This document shows positions 1 to 21,900 of a DNA stretch of 64,000 nt, piece after piece. The position numbers and the translations under genes were made by a program. The notes beneath the pieces are model-generated. The model was not told where the DNA came from. It did not search any database and saw nothing but the letters and a program-made list of their open reading frames with translations. Origin of the DNA: Tubiluchus corallicola (Eukaryota; Priapulida; Priapulimorpha; Priapulimorphida; Tubiluchidae). Within the stretch, counting starts at the first letter, position 1. Each line of letters starts with the position of its first letter. The DNA lies in contig JAQGDQ010000124.1 of NCBI GenBank assembly GCA_030141605.1, positions 377,001 through 441,000 of the forward strand, given 5' to 3'.

Positions 1-308
1 TGATAGCGAGCCGCACTATCATGCCACAAACATCAAGTATGCCCTGATAGCGAGCCGTCCTGTCATGCCACAAACATCAAGTATGCCCCGATAGCGAGCC
101 ACACTATCATGCCACAAACATCAAGTATGCCCCGATAGCGAGCGGCACTATCATGCCACAAACATCAAGTATGCCCCGATAGCGAGCCGCACTATCATGC
201 CACAAACATCAAGTATGCTCTGATAGCGAGCCGTCCTGTCATGCCACAAACATCAAGTATGCCCTGATAGCGAGCTGCCCTGTCATGCCACAAACATCAA
301 GTATGCCC
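1..308. repeat. 44-bp minisatellite, 7 units
   Basis: Seven head-to-tail units of 44 bp, starting at 1, 45, 89 and so on. Each begins near TGATAGCGAG and ends near CAAGTATGCCC. Units differ by a few substitutions, such as CCGCACTATC versus CCGTCCTGTC. Each unit carries GATAG and CTATC about 10 bases apart, so it could form a small hairpin. The array may continue before the window. It probably lies in an MFSD11 intron. Confidence 0.93.
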
Positions 309-530
309 TGCCTTTGAGTGCCGGATTCCCACTTGTAGTTTACCAAATTGAGAGCTTCTGTGTTACATATTGTTAATTAGTTTTGGAAATTAACTATTTG
401 TGGGCTTATTATTGAAAGAATTACTTAGGAAATTAAGTTGATTATTCACTTGCTTACCAATAATAATTTGGTATTTTAAAGGTGGAAACAAAGCAAAAAC
501 AAATATTTTTTTGCTTTCTGTTTTTTTTAG

Positions 531-11106
<10,576 letters not shown>

Positions 11107-11221
11107 TGTCCACGAAAAATCATTGTAGGTAAATCATAAGTCTTTCCCCGACTTTTTCAACTCTCTTCTTGTTCGCTTTAATATGAGAAATTAAACCAGC
11201 CATTGCTTAAACAGACGTATG

Positions 11222-11227
11222 AATAAA
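11222..11227 (+). terminator. AATAAA polyadenylation signal for MFSD11
   Basis: Canonical AATAAA about 115 bases after the proposed MFSD11 stop. It supports the terminal exon at 11102. Other AATAAA copies at 9876 (inside the piggyBac-like element) and 11548 are alternatives. Confidence 0.55.
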
Positions 11228-11249
11228 GAGTAGAAACCTTTCCTGTCAT

Positions 11250-13747
11250 CATACTGCAAAGTACATTCAAGGATGTTATTTGAGATGCAAGTCTGTTGCT
11301 GTTTTTATAGTCTTGGCAATATTTGCTGTCAGTGAAATTTACCATTAATTATAAAATTTAAGAACGTTTTGTAAAGAAATCTCTGGTTTTTGCTTCATGT
11401 TGCGTAGCTGGTGCTGTGACATTGATGAATATTTGTAGTAAATTTAATGTTATGCTCTGATTAAAATGTTTGTACTGTTGTATATTACAATGTATAATTT
11501 CTTTAACATTCTTTCACATTTCTGTAGTTTTACATGCACTTTAAACAAATAAATGCCTTCAACCACTAACAGATGAACACACAAGATCAGTAGGTAGAGT
11601 ACTTGAATTTTATTATAAGATGGGTTACTCACAATCGATTCAACACTGTTACATTATAATAGATTTCTCAATTTTTACATACAAAGTGTAACACTGTTAT
11701 ACCGAGGTCTCTAAATCTGTACATACGATTCAAAAAGAACTTGATTGGCAGATACAGTAGAAAAATAAACAATTTTCGTGAGAGGACGACTGAGGTCATA
11801 ATTACAGAATTTTTTGTGAACAAATAAATGATTAGTTTTAATTAAAGAGGTAAAGAAAGTATGAAGTGCGACATCATACCAGTAGATGGTAGTAGAGTTA
11901 ATGAAGTCATGCAGAGCAAAAACATTTTACACATTTTTCACAGTTAAGTCACACAGTACGCCCCATTTACATGTATAACAAACAATAATTAAAGTGTTTA
12001 TTGGAAAATTTAATACCTTGAGTTGAGTATGATACTAAATTCTGAGTAACAAAGTTAAATGAATTAAGGTCAAATTAGATTAGACATCGCACATAACTAT
12101 GGGTCATCGAAACAAATGGTAAATTATTGTTTTAGGTGAATGGTTCGCACACATCTACTGAAAAAATGTCACACTGGATTTGAATCTGTTGTAAAAAATT
12201 CTAATATTGTTGACATTATGACGGTGAACACAGCACAGCCCAACCAAGAGAATGTTTACAGAGAAGGCCACACCAACATTGATGTATACATATACATGTA
12301 AACTATATACAACACCTGCTAATGGCCTATAGTATTCACTGTGAATGTGTACAGAACATTGAATATTTTTAAAACTGACAGAGCTGAGTTAAAGTGAGCA
12401 GCCATACTGTAATTTCAAACACTAACGCGATGCGATGTCATTTTTGCTCACGATTTATAAGAAACGGTTGCGCCGGAAGAACACAATTATTAATCACCGG
12501 GACAGTCTGCATTCCACCAGTTCACAACACCATTGGTCAATTAAAATCTATATAATTAATTACATAATAAAATCCAGATACAAAAACAGTGCAGAATAAA
12601 AATATACAGGCCATGCTGCATTGGCTGGGACCTGCTGCTTGTGGCAAATATAAATAATGCACAGTAGTCACAAGCAGCAGCAGAATTTCCATATACCTGC
12701 CGATGATACACGATAAGGGATTCTAAAACTGACTATAATAACAACACAGGCACATCTACAAAAGTGCTAAAATCTGACAAAAGACATATAAACTACTATA
12801 TGACATAGATAAAATTACCAGTAGAAAAGGACTAACTGTATAACAAGTTAATAAGGACATGGCTACTGGTAGGAATGAAACAGTGTTAAGCTAATCTACA
12901 AGTACACGAATGGCTTCATATAAATTAGTTACAAAGTCCAAGCACTATAACAAGAACAAGTGTAGGAAAGCAACAAAAGTCTAATGAAGCCCAAAAAATC
13001 ATATAGGTTAGGCAGTGTTCATACGAAGTGATTAAGTTTGTTGCAAAAACATCGAGTCTGCTGGCAAAAAAGTCTGCAGAAGTATAAAAATGTGAAAATA
13101 CCAAGAGATAATGTCTAAAACACTAATCAGCAGTGATTATTTCTGCATGTGAAACACACTTCAATTGAAATGCTGGTTATTCTGCAATGGCAATGCAAAC
13201 TTGTCAACTTTGTAACGATTCTTCTGAATTCCTATCATCAATATGAAGCCGATTTACCATTTTCTCACTTTTTTACAATAACACAGCAATTAATTACTAT
13301 TTAGCAAAATGCATACGCCTGCTACCGTTTAATTTCACCTGCACTGAAACTGCAAATGCGAACTCGTACTACGTTTGACGAATCTTTCATACATTTTAGC
13401 CTATAAAACACCTGAACGTAGCATAAAAAACACATAGTGCAGAAGCACAAAGAATCCTATAGCCGACACTAGATTAACAGCTGTGTGGCTGTATCTCATG
13501 CAAGACCGCTCTTTTAATATGAAACTGTTTTCATAGTCATGAAACGTTGGGCTTACCAAGCAATTGTAAAACGAGGAGGACACTTCATATCCTGCGTATA
13601 GCAAATATTTACAGTACATTTAATATAAGCAGCAGGTAGCTGTAGCTTCAGTTACACACGTATATCCAAGGAAATCACTAGTTTGGATTAGTAAAAAAAA
13701 TCTGCAGCGCTGACCTATTTTTAAAGCTGTGAAGCTTGATTAGACAG
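11250..13747. other. intergenic / 3' UTR interval between convergent genes
   Basis: No coding exon is recognisable on either strand. On the minus strand AATAAA occurs at 11613-11608, which could end a very long receptor 3' UTR; no transcript evidence is available. I found no match here to a DCC P3-type C-terminal exon. Confidence 0.5.
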
Positions 13748-14275
13748 CAGTGGCGGCTCGTGTATAGGTACAGTGGAACTGCAGCACCCCCTATTTTCAT
13801 TCAATATTATCGATAATATTCAATATAATAAGCCTCTTTTCTTTAGTTCTTTCTTTTTGTACTTGTATGGAACCACAGCATGTGAAGGTAGTACTGTTTG
13901 TTTCACAACCCAGCCCAGTGCGCTCACAGCTCAAGCAACGAGGTGTTTGCCAGTTGTGCACATGTGGCCATGCACACATGTCTGAGATAAGACGCTGTGC
14001 TAGCATTTGCTGCTAGGTAGAGAAAGTACTGACGCTAACACAGTTTCAATTGTCACGTGCTTGTAGTGTACCATCATATTCTTGGATGTGATAAGTGTAA
14101 ACTCAGCGCGTATGCTTAAATGATATAAATAATTTAATCACGAACGCCTTGCATCCTCAAGAAATAAGGTCTGCGACTGTAAGTGAACTTCAACACTGTT
14201 TTACACAATATTAAAACAATAGTAAAAATTTTCCGAAGCAGCACCCCCATTAATTTTAGCTACGAGCTGCCACTG
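13748..14275. mobile_element. 528-bp inverted-repeat transposon (MITE)
   Basis: Terminal inverted repeats: left CAGTGGCGGCTCGTGTAT, right (reverse strand) CAGTGGCAGCTCGTAGCT. A subterminal GCAGCACCCCC-like motif lies near both ends. CAGTG-type ends recall hAT-like or related DNA transposons. I see no clear target duplication and no transposase frame, so the superfamily is uncertain. Confidence 0.72.
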
Positions 14276-14619
14276 ATGCATCTTTTTTTGATTTGTAAAA
14301 CTTGGTTTCGATCACTTGAAGCTTAGAATCAGAAGAAAAGGTTTACTAACTCATAGTCAAACAAAAGATTTCTACAAGGAAGTACACAACCGAGGCATAA
14401 AGGAATGACGGTGATATCCCTGAGCACAAACGTGCCTCAGTTAGTGTCATAGAAGCAGAACAACTGAGGTAGATTTTTATGTTATTTAGTTGGGCAGTGC
14501 CTTGTCTATACTAATCGGCACTAACGTTGACTAAGTTCTGTGAATAACTAATCTACTACAAAGTATCATATTTTGATTCCACTTAGCTGGTTCTTTGAGA
14601 TTAGATACTGATGAACTTT

Positions 14620-14800
14620 TCTGATGGAACAATGAAGAACCGTGCAGCAGCAGCAGAAAAACAGCTGTGTGAACAAGTCTTACTATCATGAAGAACACTG
14701 CATCAGAACAGTTATGTGAATGAGTCTTGCTATCATGAAGAACACTGCAGCACAACAGTTGTGTGAACAAGTCTTCACTATCATGTAGAACATTACAGCA
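14620..14800. repeat. about 47-bp tandem repeat
   Basis: Three clear and one degenerate unit, each containing ACTATCATGAAGAACACTGC and CAACAGTTGTGTGAACAAG. They give the minus-strand reading frame 14857-14531 a repetitive Cys/His/Leu-rich look; that frame is not a gene. From 14800 to 15643 I see nothing else except the receptor's probable 3' UTR. Confidence 0.85.
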
Positions 14801-15643
14801 CAACGTAAAACCAGTGGAGGTAGTCTGCGCTAAGTGAATAGCCGCAATACACCTCAAATCTGCTAAATATAACAGAACTGACTACAACCTTATTCTTGCC
14901 ACATACTTTGGACATGGTAAGTTATAAAATCATGAAGAAATGTACGATGAAAATACCCGCATTTCCGAATCAGATATTCAAGGGGCAGCATGATAGCTTC
15001 GCAAAATCTATGCCGAGGTGTAGAAAAGAGCAAAAAGCTCAATATTCTGACTATCTCAACATAGTTTTAACCCCTACACTGCAGTATAAGCCCATACTGC
15101 ATGGAACACATTCAGTTAAAGTGTGAGGGAGAAAATTCATTCACGCCTTTTTTTACGAAAAGTCATTGAAAATGGACAGCAGAAGATCTAATGTTACCAA
15201 ACTTACATAATGGTCTAATTGCTGTCATGAAAAACCTGGTTCAAAATATAAACAGGAAACCAAAACTATCTATATACAGATGTGCACTTTCAGAAAAGCA
15301 GACACGTCTAATTGTATAATATATAATGGATGTTTTTCAGGAATTTACAAATGAAGCTTCTCCCCAAATGACAAATTTATACAAAGGTATGCGAGACTCG
15401 TACGTGAATCCATACCAACTGAGGCAAAAAAGATCGAAATATATAACAAAATACTACAAAGTAGAAAAACCCGTATGCATATTTGTGAGGTATCACACCT
15501 ATGTTCCTACATACTGTATATAATTAGGTACCATTACAACAACTTAAATAAGGCTATAGTTATTGGTGGTAAAAGTACTATTTACAAATGTTGGCAGTAG
15601 GAAGCATTACATCTGAAATGTGTTCCATACAGTATGCGCAACG

Positions 15644-15943
15644 TTACACTACTGTGTCAGGAGGTTCGCAATGCAACCCGTGTTCCGAATGCAGGGATAC
15701 ATCGGGATTCCCGTATTGTGAGGTAGTGGTGCCCTCTGTGTTTAATAATGAACTACCCGTATGATCAGAGGGAGTAGCAGACACATCCGTGAGGTGAGTT
15801 ACGTCTGCTGTGCTGCAGTCTGCTGCATTGTGCAGTGATTCTTCCACTGGTCTGTTCCACCCAGGATCCGGTGGTTCGTCAGCAGCAACATCAACATCAA
15901 CGTAGGCATGACGAGGTGGAGAGGGATTTGACTTGGCTTCTCT
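15644..15943 (-). CDS. DCC/NEO1: receptor exon 21: C-terminal tail and stop
   Basis: Acceptor CTCATTACAG, phase 0, stop TAA at 15646-15644. It encodes 99 residues beginning REAKSNPSPPRHAYVDVDV, rich in Asp, Ser, Thr and His, and ending CEPPDTVV. It has a proline motif (PSPP), one tyrosine site (AYVDV) and a C-terminal T-V-V that fits a class I PDZ ligand. The usual P3 helix at the DCC/neogenin C-terminus is not recognisable. The extent relies on an open frame and phase fit rather than on residue similarity. Confidence 0.8.
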   Translation of the reverse strand, partial: REAKSNPSPPRHAYVDVDVAADEPPDPGWNRPVEESLHNAADCSTADVTHLTDVSATPSDHTGSSLLNTEGTTTSQYGNPDVSLHSEHGLHCEPPDTVV

Positions 15944-18900
15944 CTGTAATGAGTTTAAACAGTAAAAGTTTGTGTGTACTGTATAGGTACTGCATTCATA
16001 TTGTAAACACTTGCAGATGATTTGCAGACAGGTTATGTGCCAATGCGATGATTTGCGGACAAGTTATTTGCCAATGCGATGATTTGCGGACAAGTTATGT
16101 GCCAATGCAATTAACTAAATTTTTTCAACAGTTACTACTAAAAATATCAAGCTATAAATGTAGATTAATAGCTAGCAAAATAAACACAATGTATTTTTAA
16201 ATCAGACAAATGATTTTGTATGTAAAGGATTAGATGGCTTTCCAATGAGGTCTTTATAAAACTGATACGTGTACGTAGACACATTTTATTGTTGTTGCAG
16301 TTCACCTTGTATTTTTTACAGTTTGCCACGTTTACCTTATTAGGATTTCTGTGTGCGCCAGGCGGGTGACCATTTGGTTGGTGTCCTGTGTGAGGTAGTA
16401 TGCCATTAGGACTACTTTTGTGCAGGTTTCGTATCACCTGATTATTGCCGCCCTAAACAAACAACAACGTTAAACAAGGCATACAGATTTTCATTAGACT
16501 GCACTTCCAACACAGGCTCAAATGCAACTTAATTCATTAAACTTAACTTTGAATCACTAAATCGTGGCTAAAAATAGATGAGAACTCAGATACGTACAGT
16601 ACATTTACTTAAAGATGTGCTGAAAAATATTGATGAGGAATATTGATTTCTAAATTTAAAATAACTTATTGATCTTAGGCATAAAGGAGAAAAGCGCACA
16701 ATTGTGATAATTGTTAATCAGAAAAAAATTTCTGAAACTTTCAATTTAATCAACCATCAAGAAAACAGTTGATTTGTTGCGATATATTTTCTAAGAAAAT
16801 GTTATGAAAAAAGATTTCATGAGCTTGTGGATAAGAATAGAAAAAATCAACTGGTACAGATTGCTGTGCTGATCATGAAGCGACTGGCTGTTGTGAAGTT
16901 AACCTTTAACCCTTAATCCAATGCTGCCAAAACTCAGAAAATGAGAATATGAAAAATTATGGAGACAAAGTTTGGAAGTATCAATCAATTTTATTCAAAC
17001 ACCCCATTTTCAAACCCCGTTCAATGAGCCGCATTTACGTTTAGTAATATTCTTGATAAATAACTGATTAGTAGCAGTGGATAAATTGAGTGCAAGTCCC
17101 ATTTGAACTGTGCTTCGATTAATTGACAGAAGCCCACTATCTAATGATTCCAGATTTCTCAGTGGTCAGAAATTGATCATTGCATTATCAAACCGTGTAA
17201 TTTTTGGCACGAGCCAAGAGATCTTTTGTTACAGCAAAAAAGATCGATTTTACTGCAAAACCGGATTTTCATTTAAATTAAGGTCGTTATCATAAATTTT
17301 GAAGAAACTCAAAATTTTGAGTTGCTGTAATGAGGTTGCTAGACGTTAATTTTTGGGTAATGAGGTAATGAACAAAACATTGGTTTACTGCTGAGGAATT
17401 ACCTTGGTATCATGATCAGGATCGGGTACAGATGTCAACATTGGCATTAGCACCTCCATCTCGTGGGCCTCAGTTCCTGATGGGATGTCGCCATTGATCA
17501 ATATTTTACGACCATTCATGTGCGTAACCTGTTTATTAGTCGGATCAAGCCCTGCTGCATTACCAGGATTGTTCCTGCAACATCTAGAAAATTTTTTTCT
17601 AATTATCAGTTAAACTGATAATAACACACAGAAGCTTTTAACGCACAATTATTACTAAAGTACGTTCGCAATAGGTGACAATTTTTTTAAGAAAGTACTT
17701 CATAACATTATATTTACTAGTGAGAGCATGTTTTAGGTATCATTCTCTAGTGAATATGTAACTAAGATTTGTGTTGATCAGTTTTGTTTAATTGTGAGAC
17801 TTAATAAATGACAAAATAACTGGTATTTTTTCTGTAGTAAACATTCAAGCACGGAAAAGACTACAAACCTTTGCTTGCTTTGGAATAACAAAACAGACAA
17901 GCAAACAGCGATTAAGAGTCCGGAAACAGCAACGGCGACGATGATAGCAATATTCTTTGTACTTATTTTTCTTCTTTTTAACTCCCAAGCTGTAAATAAA
18001 TTGTACAAATGAGACAAATGACGCATGTGGGTTAGAGAACTTGTAGCACTAATGCAAATAGTAATGTTAAAAGTCCTTGACATTATTTTACCAGATTCAT
18101 GAAGAAAATAACTGAGTTCTCTGGATGCACCAAGTAAATTATTATTGTATTGCTACATGAAAGGTAAAACAGGGTATTACAATAGTGAGGGGCTTGGCTG
18201 CCCTGTACGGTAGCCGAATTGGGCGTCCTCTTCCTTAAGCATTACACCCTTCAACCGCTAAAGACACATGTACATATGAAATATATATATTCATACAAAG
18301 ACTAAGTAAGGCATTTATTTATTCATGCAAAAACTAAGAAATTTATTCATAATGAAAATATGAAACGGATTGAACAACTAGATGTTTATCTTTCTGACTT
18401 CTCGAGTTACGAAAGTGCACTGAATATCTCTCTTAGCTGCTGAGCAACACATTAACACTAGCCACATCACACCCCATGCTATGACACTATGCAGTCCGCA
18501 CACCCCATGCTATGCCACTGTGCAGTCTCACACACCCCACGCTACGCCACTGTGCAGTCTGCACACCCCATGTTACGCCACTGTGCTGCTTGCACACCCT
18601 AAGCTATGCCACAGTGCAGTCCACACACCCCAAGCTACGCCACTGTGCAGTCTGCACACCCCATGTTACGCCACTGTGCTGCTTGCACACCCTAAGCTAT
18701 GCCACAGTGCAGTCCACACACCCCACGCTATGCTACTGTGCAGTACGCACATCCCATACACCCTACACTATGCCATTGTATAATAAATGAAGTCATGTGC
18801 ACAGTCTAACAATGTGGATTTAATACGTGGTGTAACAATTCTCTGCGTCCTTTAGCTTACCTGGCGGTTTCCCATTGCTGTTTCCACTGGGATCCGGATC

Positions 18901-21900
18901 CCCCATGTTAACATCTACTTCATCTGACAGAGGACCATAGCCTACACCCGTGCTGGCCTGCACACGAATATGATAGTGCTCACCCACCGTCAAGTTTGTC
19001 AAGAGAAGTTCTCGATTCTCGAATTCTTGCGAACCTGTAAATACCACAACTAAGTTGAGAAGTAGAAAAATTGAGGACTTCGCAAGTCTAGAAATACAAA
19101 AGATCCAGAGAAAGATTGATTTCGGCAAACCAAAACAAAATCAGGTCTGTGAATTGTACTAGAGGTGATTTACAACACAAGTAGCAAACAGGATTGAGAA
19201 AACAATACAATAAAAAAAATAATAGACATCTGTGTGTTAAGCAGTAGTTTGATCAGTGAACTAACTGCAACGAAATAGTATAGGCAAACTTCTACTTCAG
19301 CTGGATTAAGCATAAACAGACACAAAGCAATGGTTGATAATTCAGGAGACATTCAAACATACATCAATGTTTGACCGCCATGAACAAATATGCATCACAA
19401 GAGGGTAGAGTTCTAACCATATGTGGACATACTAAAGAGTGCTTCTGTAAACTACTTTAGGACCATTTTAGTTTGGGTAGCCAAATAAAAAACTACTCGA
19501 GTTTCATTAAAGACGCACAAAATAACACCAACGGACAAGACTTACTTGCATCGACGCTTTTATTACTCCATGCGTCAAGGGGAAGCGTAGGATCTGTCGA
19601 GTACAGCACACGGTAAGACAAAACTAAACCATTAGGGTTTTCTGGAGGCAACCAGCTAACCCATAAACTTGTAGCCATGTTACGCCAGCAGTTTACAGCT
19701 AGCGGTTTACTCGGCACTAAAAAATACAGAAAAGTTTATTACATTATACAATGATTATAGCGCGTATCCAAAACTTATTGGACTTTAGATATGTACATTC
19801 AAAAAGTCACACTTCAAGTCACATTCCAACATGTCGCTGCAAATGTAAGTTGTGTTGTTTATTCCTGTGGGCTCAAAAAATGACTGTCGGAGTCCTAGTT
19901 TGCATCAAATTTCTAATGTTAATGTTCAACACTCAGCACTATTGTAAACACGACATTGAGTTTCTGAAGGAAAATGTCATCCAATTTTAGACCAATAAGT
20001 TAAAATTAACCACGGTGTAAATTTTACCTAACTTTTCTATTTAAACTAAAATATAAAAAAATTGCATTATGAAGCTAAAAAAATAAAGCATATTAAAATA
20101 CTATGAAGCATAAAACATTTCTTCATAATATTCCTACATTAAAAGTGTCAATTTCATTCTTTACATTAGCATCTGTCTTTGAAGGATATGAATTTGAGAA
20201 AAGGAAAGTGATAATGCTTCAGCAAATCCACAGAAATGCATTACCATCCTCTAAAGTCCAGCATTCTGATTGGTTGCTGAATGGTCCTCTCTGATTGCGA
20301 TCATCATATGATCGTACTGCAAACTCGTACTTCGTAGACGGCTTGAGGGCATTGATAACAACAGCGAGATTTGAACTGCAAAAATACGAAGGCACAAAAT
20401 TAAAAATGCAATTACTAAGCCCTTCAAATAGCTTATAAATCCGCTATTTTTTTGCAAAATTTTATACCCCTATGTTTAAACTTTTTTCTTGTGACAAAAT
20501 AAACACTAATCATCCATTATTAAAACTCAACACTAGGTGAAATTAGCAGCAAAATACAGTGTCGTCCTAACCAAGCTTAGCAATTTTTAGTCTTCGTAGT
20601 GTTGGGAATTGGGACATTTAAAAATGATCGATGATTGATAAATGATTGTGTTACACCAGGACGAAATTAGAACATTAAGCTTTTGACTTTTATTTTTATT
20701 TCTTATGTTGTTTTACCTCTAACTGTGTTGTGGGGTTTTTCCTTACTGCTACTAAATGACAGAAACGAGCAGTGAAGTTTGCAAAATTTTACTCTTATTG
20801 TACTAAGCAATCATCGATCATGTTAATTTCTGATCAAATGGCTTAGTCAAACATCATTGTCGACTGATCTCCGACAAAATCGATTAATTGGAACCGCATT
20901 AAGTGGCAGTGTTGAAATAAAATACTATGGCAGGGGTGTGCAAATTATCTGACTAGCCGGGCCACATTAAACATTCCCGCAATTCCTGTGGGCCACATGC
21001 AGTTTGGCCAAGGAGCCAAGTACAGTAGGACCTAATAACGATTTTTTTGCATCCGATTTGCGCACATCATTACTACTGCACTATTACACTCAAGAAAATA
21101 TTTTAGAAGTTATTGAAATTTATATTAAAAACCATATATTTTGTCATGTCCGACAGTGACATTAAGTGATAATGGTCTTGTAAGGGTTAATGCTATCTGA
21201 ACTAGAGGAAAAAACTACCCGCACTATCTTTGCGATATTGGCGCAGACTTCAGCTGGATTGCGTGGGCCGCACTTTCATTACGTTGACAAACCTCTTCGC
21301 CGGCCGCACAAGATCTTTTGGCGGGCCGCAAGTGGCCCGCGGGCCTCGGTTGGCACACCCCTGCACTATGGCATTCGTACGCACATGTCTAAGTATATCA
21401 TTTGCAAAGTACAATGGTATGTCAAAGACATGAATAGAAACATTCAAAAATCAAAAAGTTTTATTACAAGAATAAAATTAACAGAAGAAGGTGAGGAATT
21501 AAGCTTACGTGTTCACGTATTTAGTATGTGAAGCATTCCTAGATAATGCTTCATTGTATCTCACGGTGTACGTCGTAATATTTCGAATGCTCAATGGTTT
21601 TTTCCATAGCAATCGTATACTTGTCGGCGTGATACCATCTTTGTCACAAGTGATTTTGCTAGGTGGTTCAACCGGTGCCAAATTCTTGGCATAAATGGAC
21701 CACATTGTATCTGTAATAGTTATTCACATAAATACCTAAAAATCTCAATAGATAATACTTGGACAGTGAATACAGCTGCATAAAAAATGTTTATCAAAAA
21801 AACTAAAAAAAAATATTCACATGTGACGGCATACATCTTAGCTCTCATTCGCTGAATTTCAAAACTTTAGCAATTTTCATTATTAAATACACATATTAAT

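Noticed and set aside
13773-14006. Frames on both strands of about 70 codons
   Set aside because: They lie wholly inside the 528-bp inverted-repeat element and lack transposase features.
14531-14857. 108-codon minus frame, Cys/His/Leu-rich
   Set aside because: Its internal repetition follows the 47-bp tandem repeat. It is not a P3-type receptor exon and has no recognisable domain.
18481-18790. 100-codon plus frames with CYATV-type repeats
   Set aside because: Translation of the 31-bp minisatellite within a receptor intron.
21190-21531. 113-codon plus frame
   Set aside because: It overlaps the right part of the hAT-like element and runs antisense into receptor exon 14.
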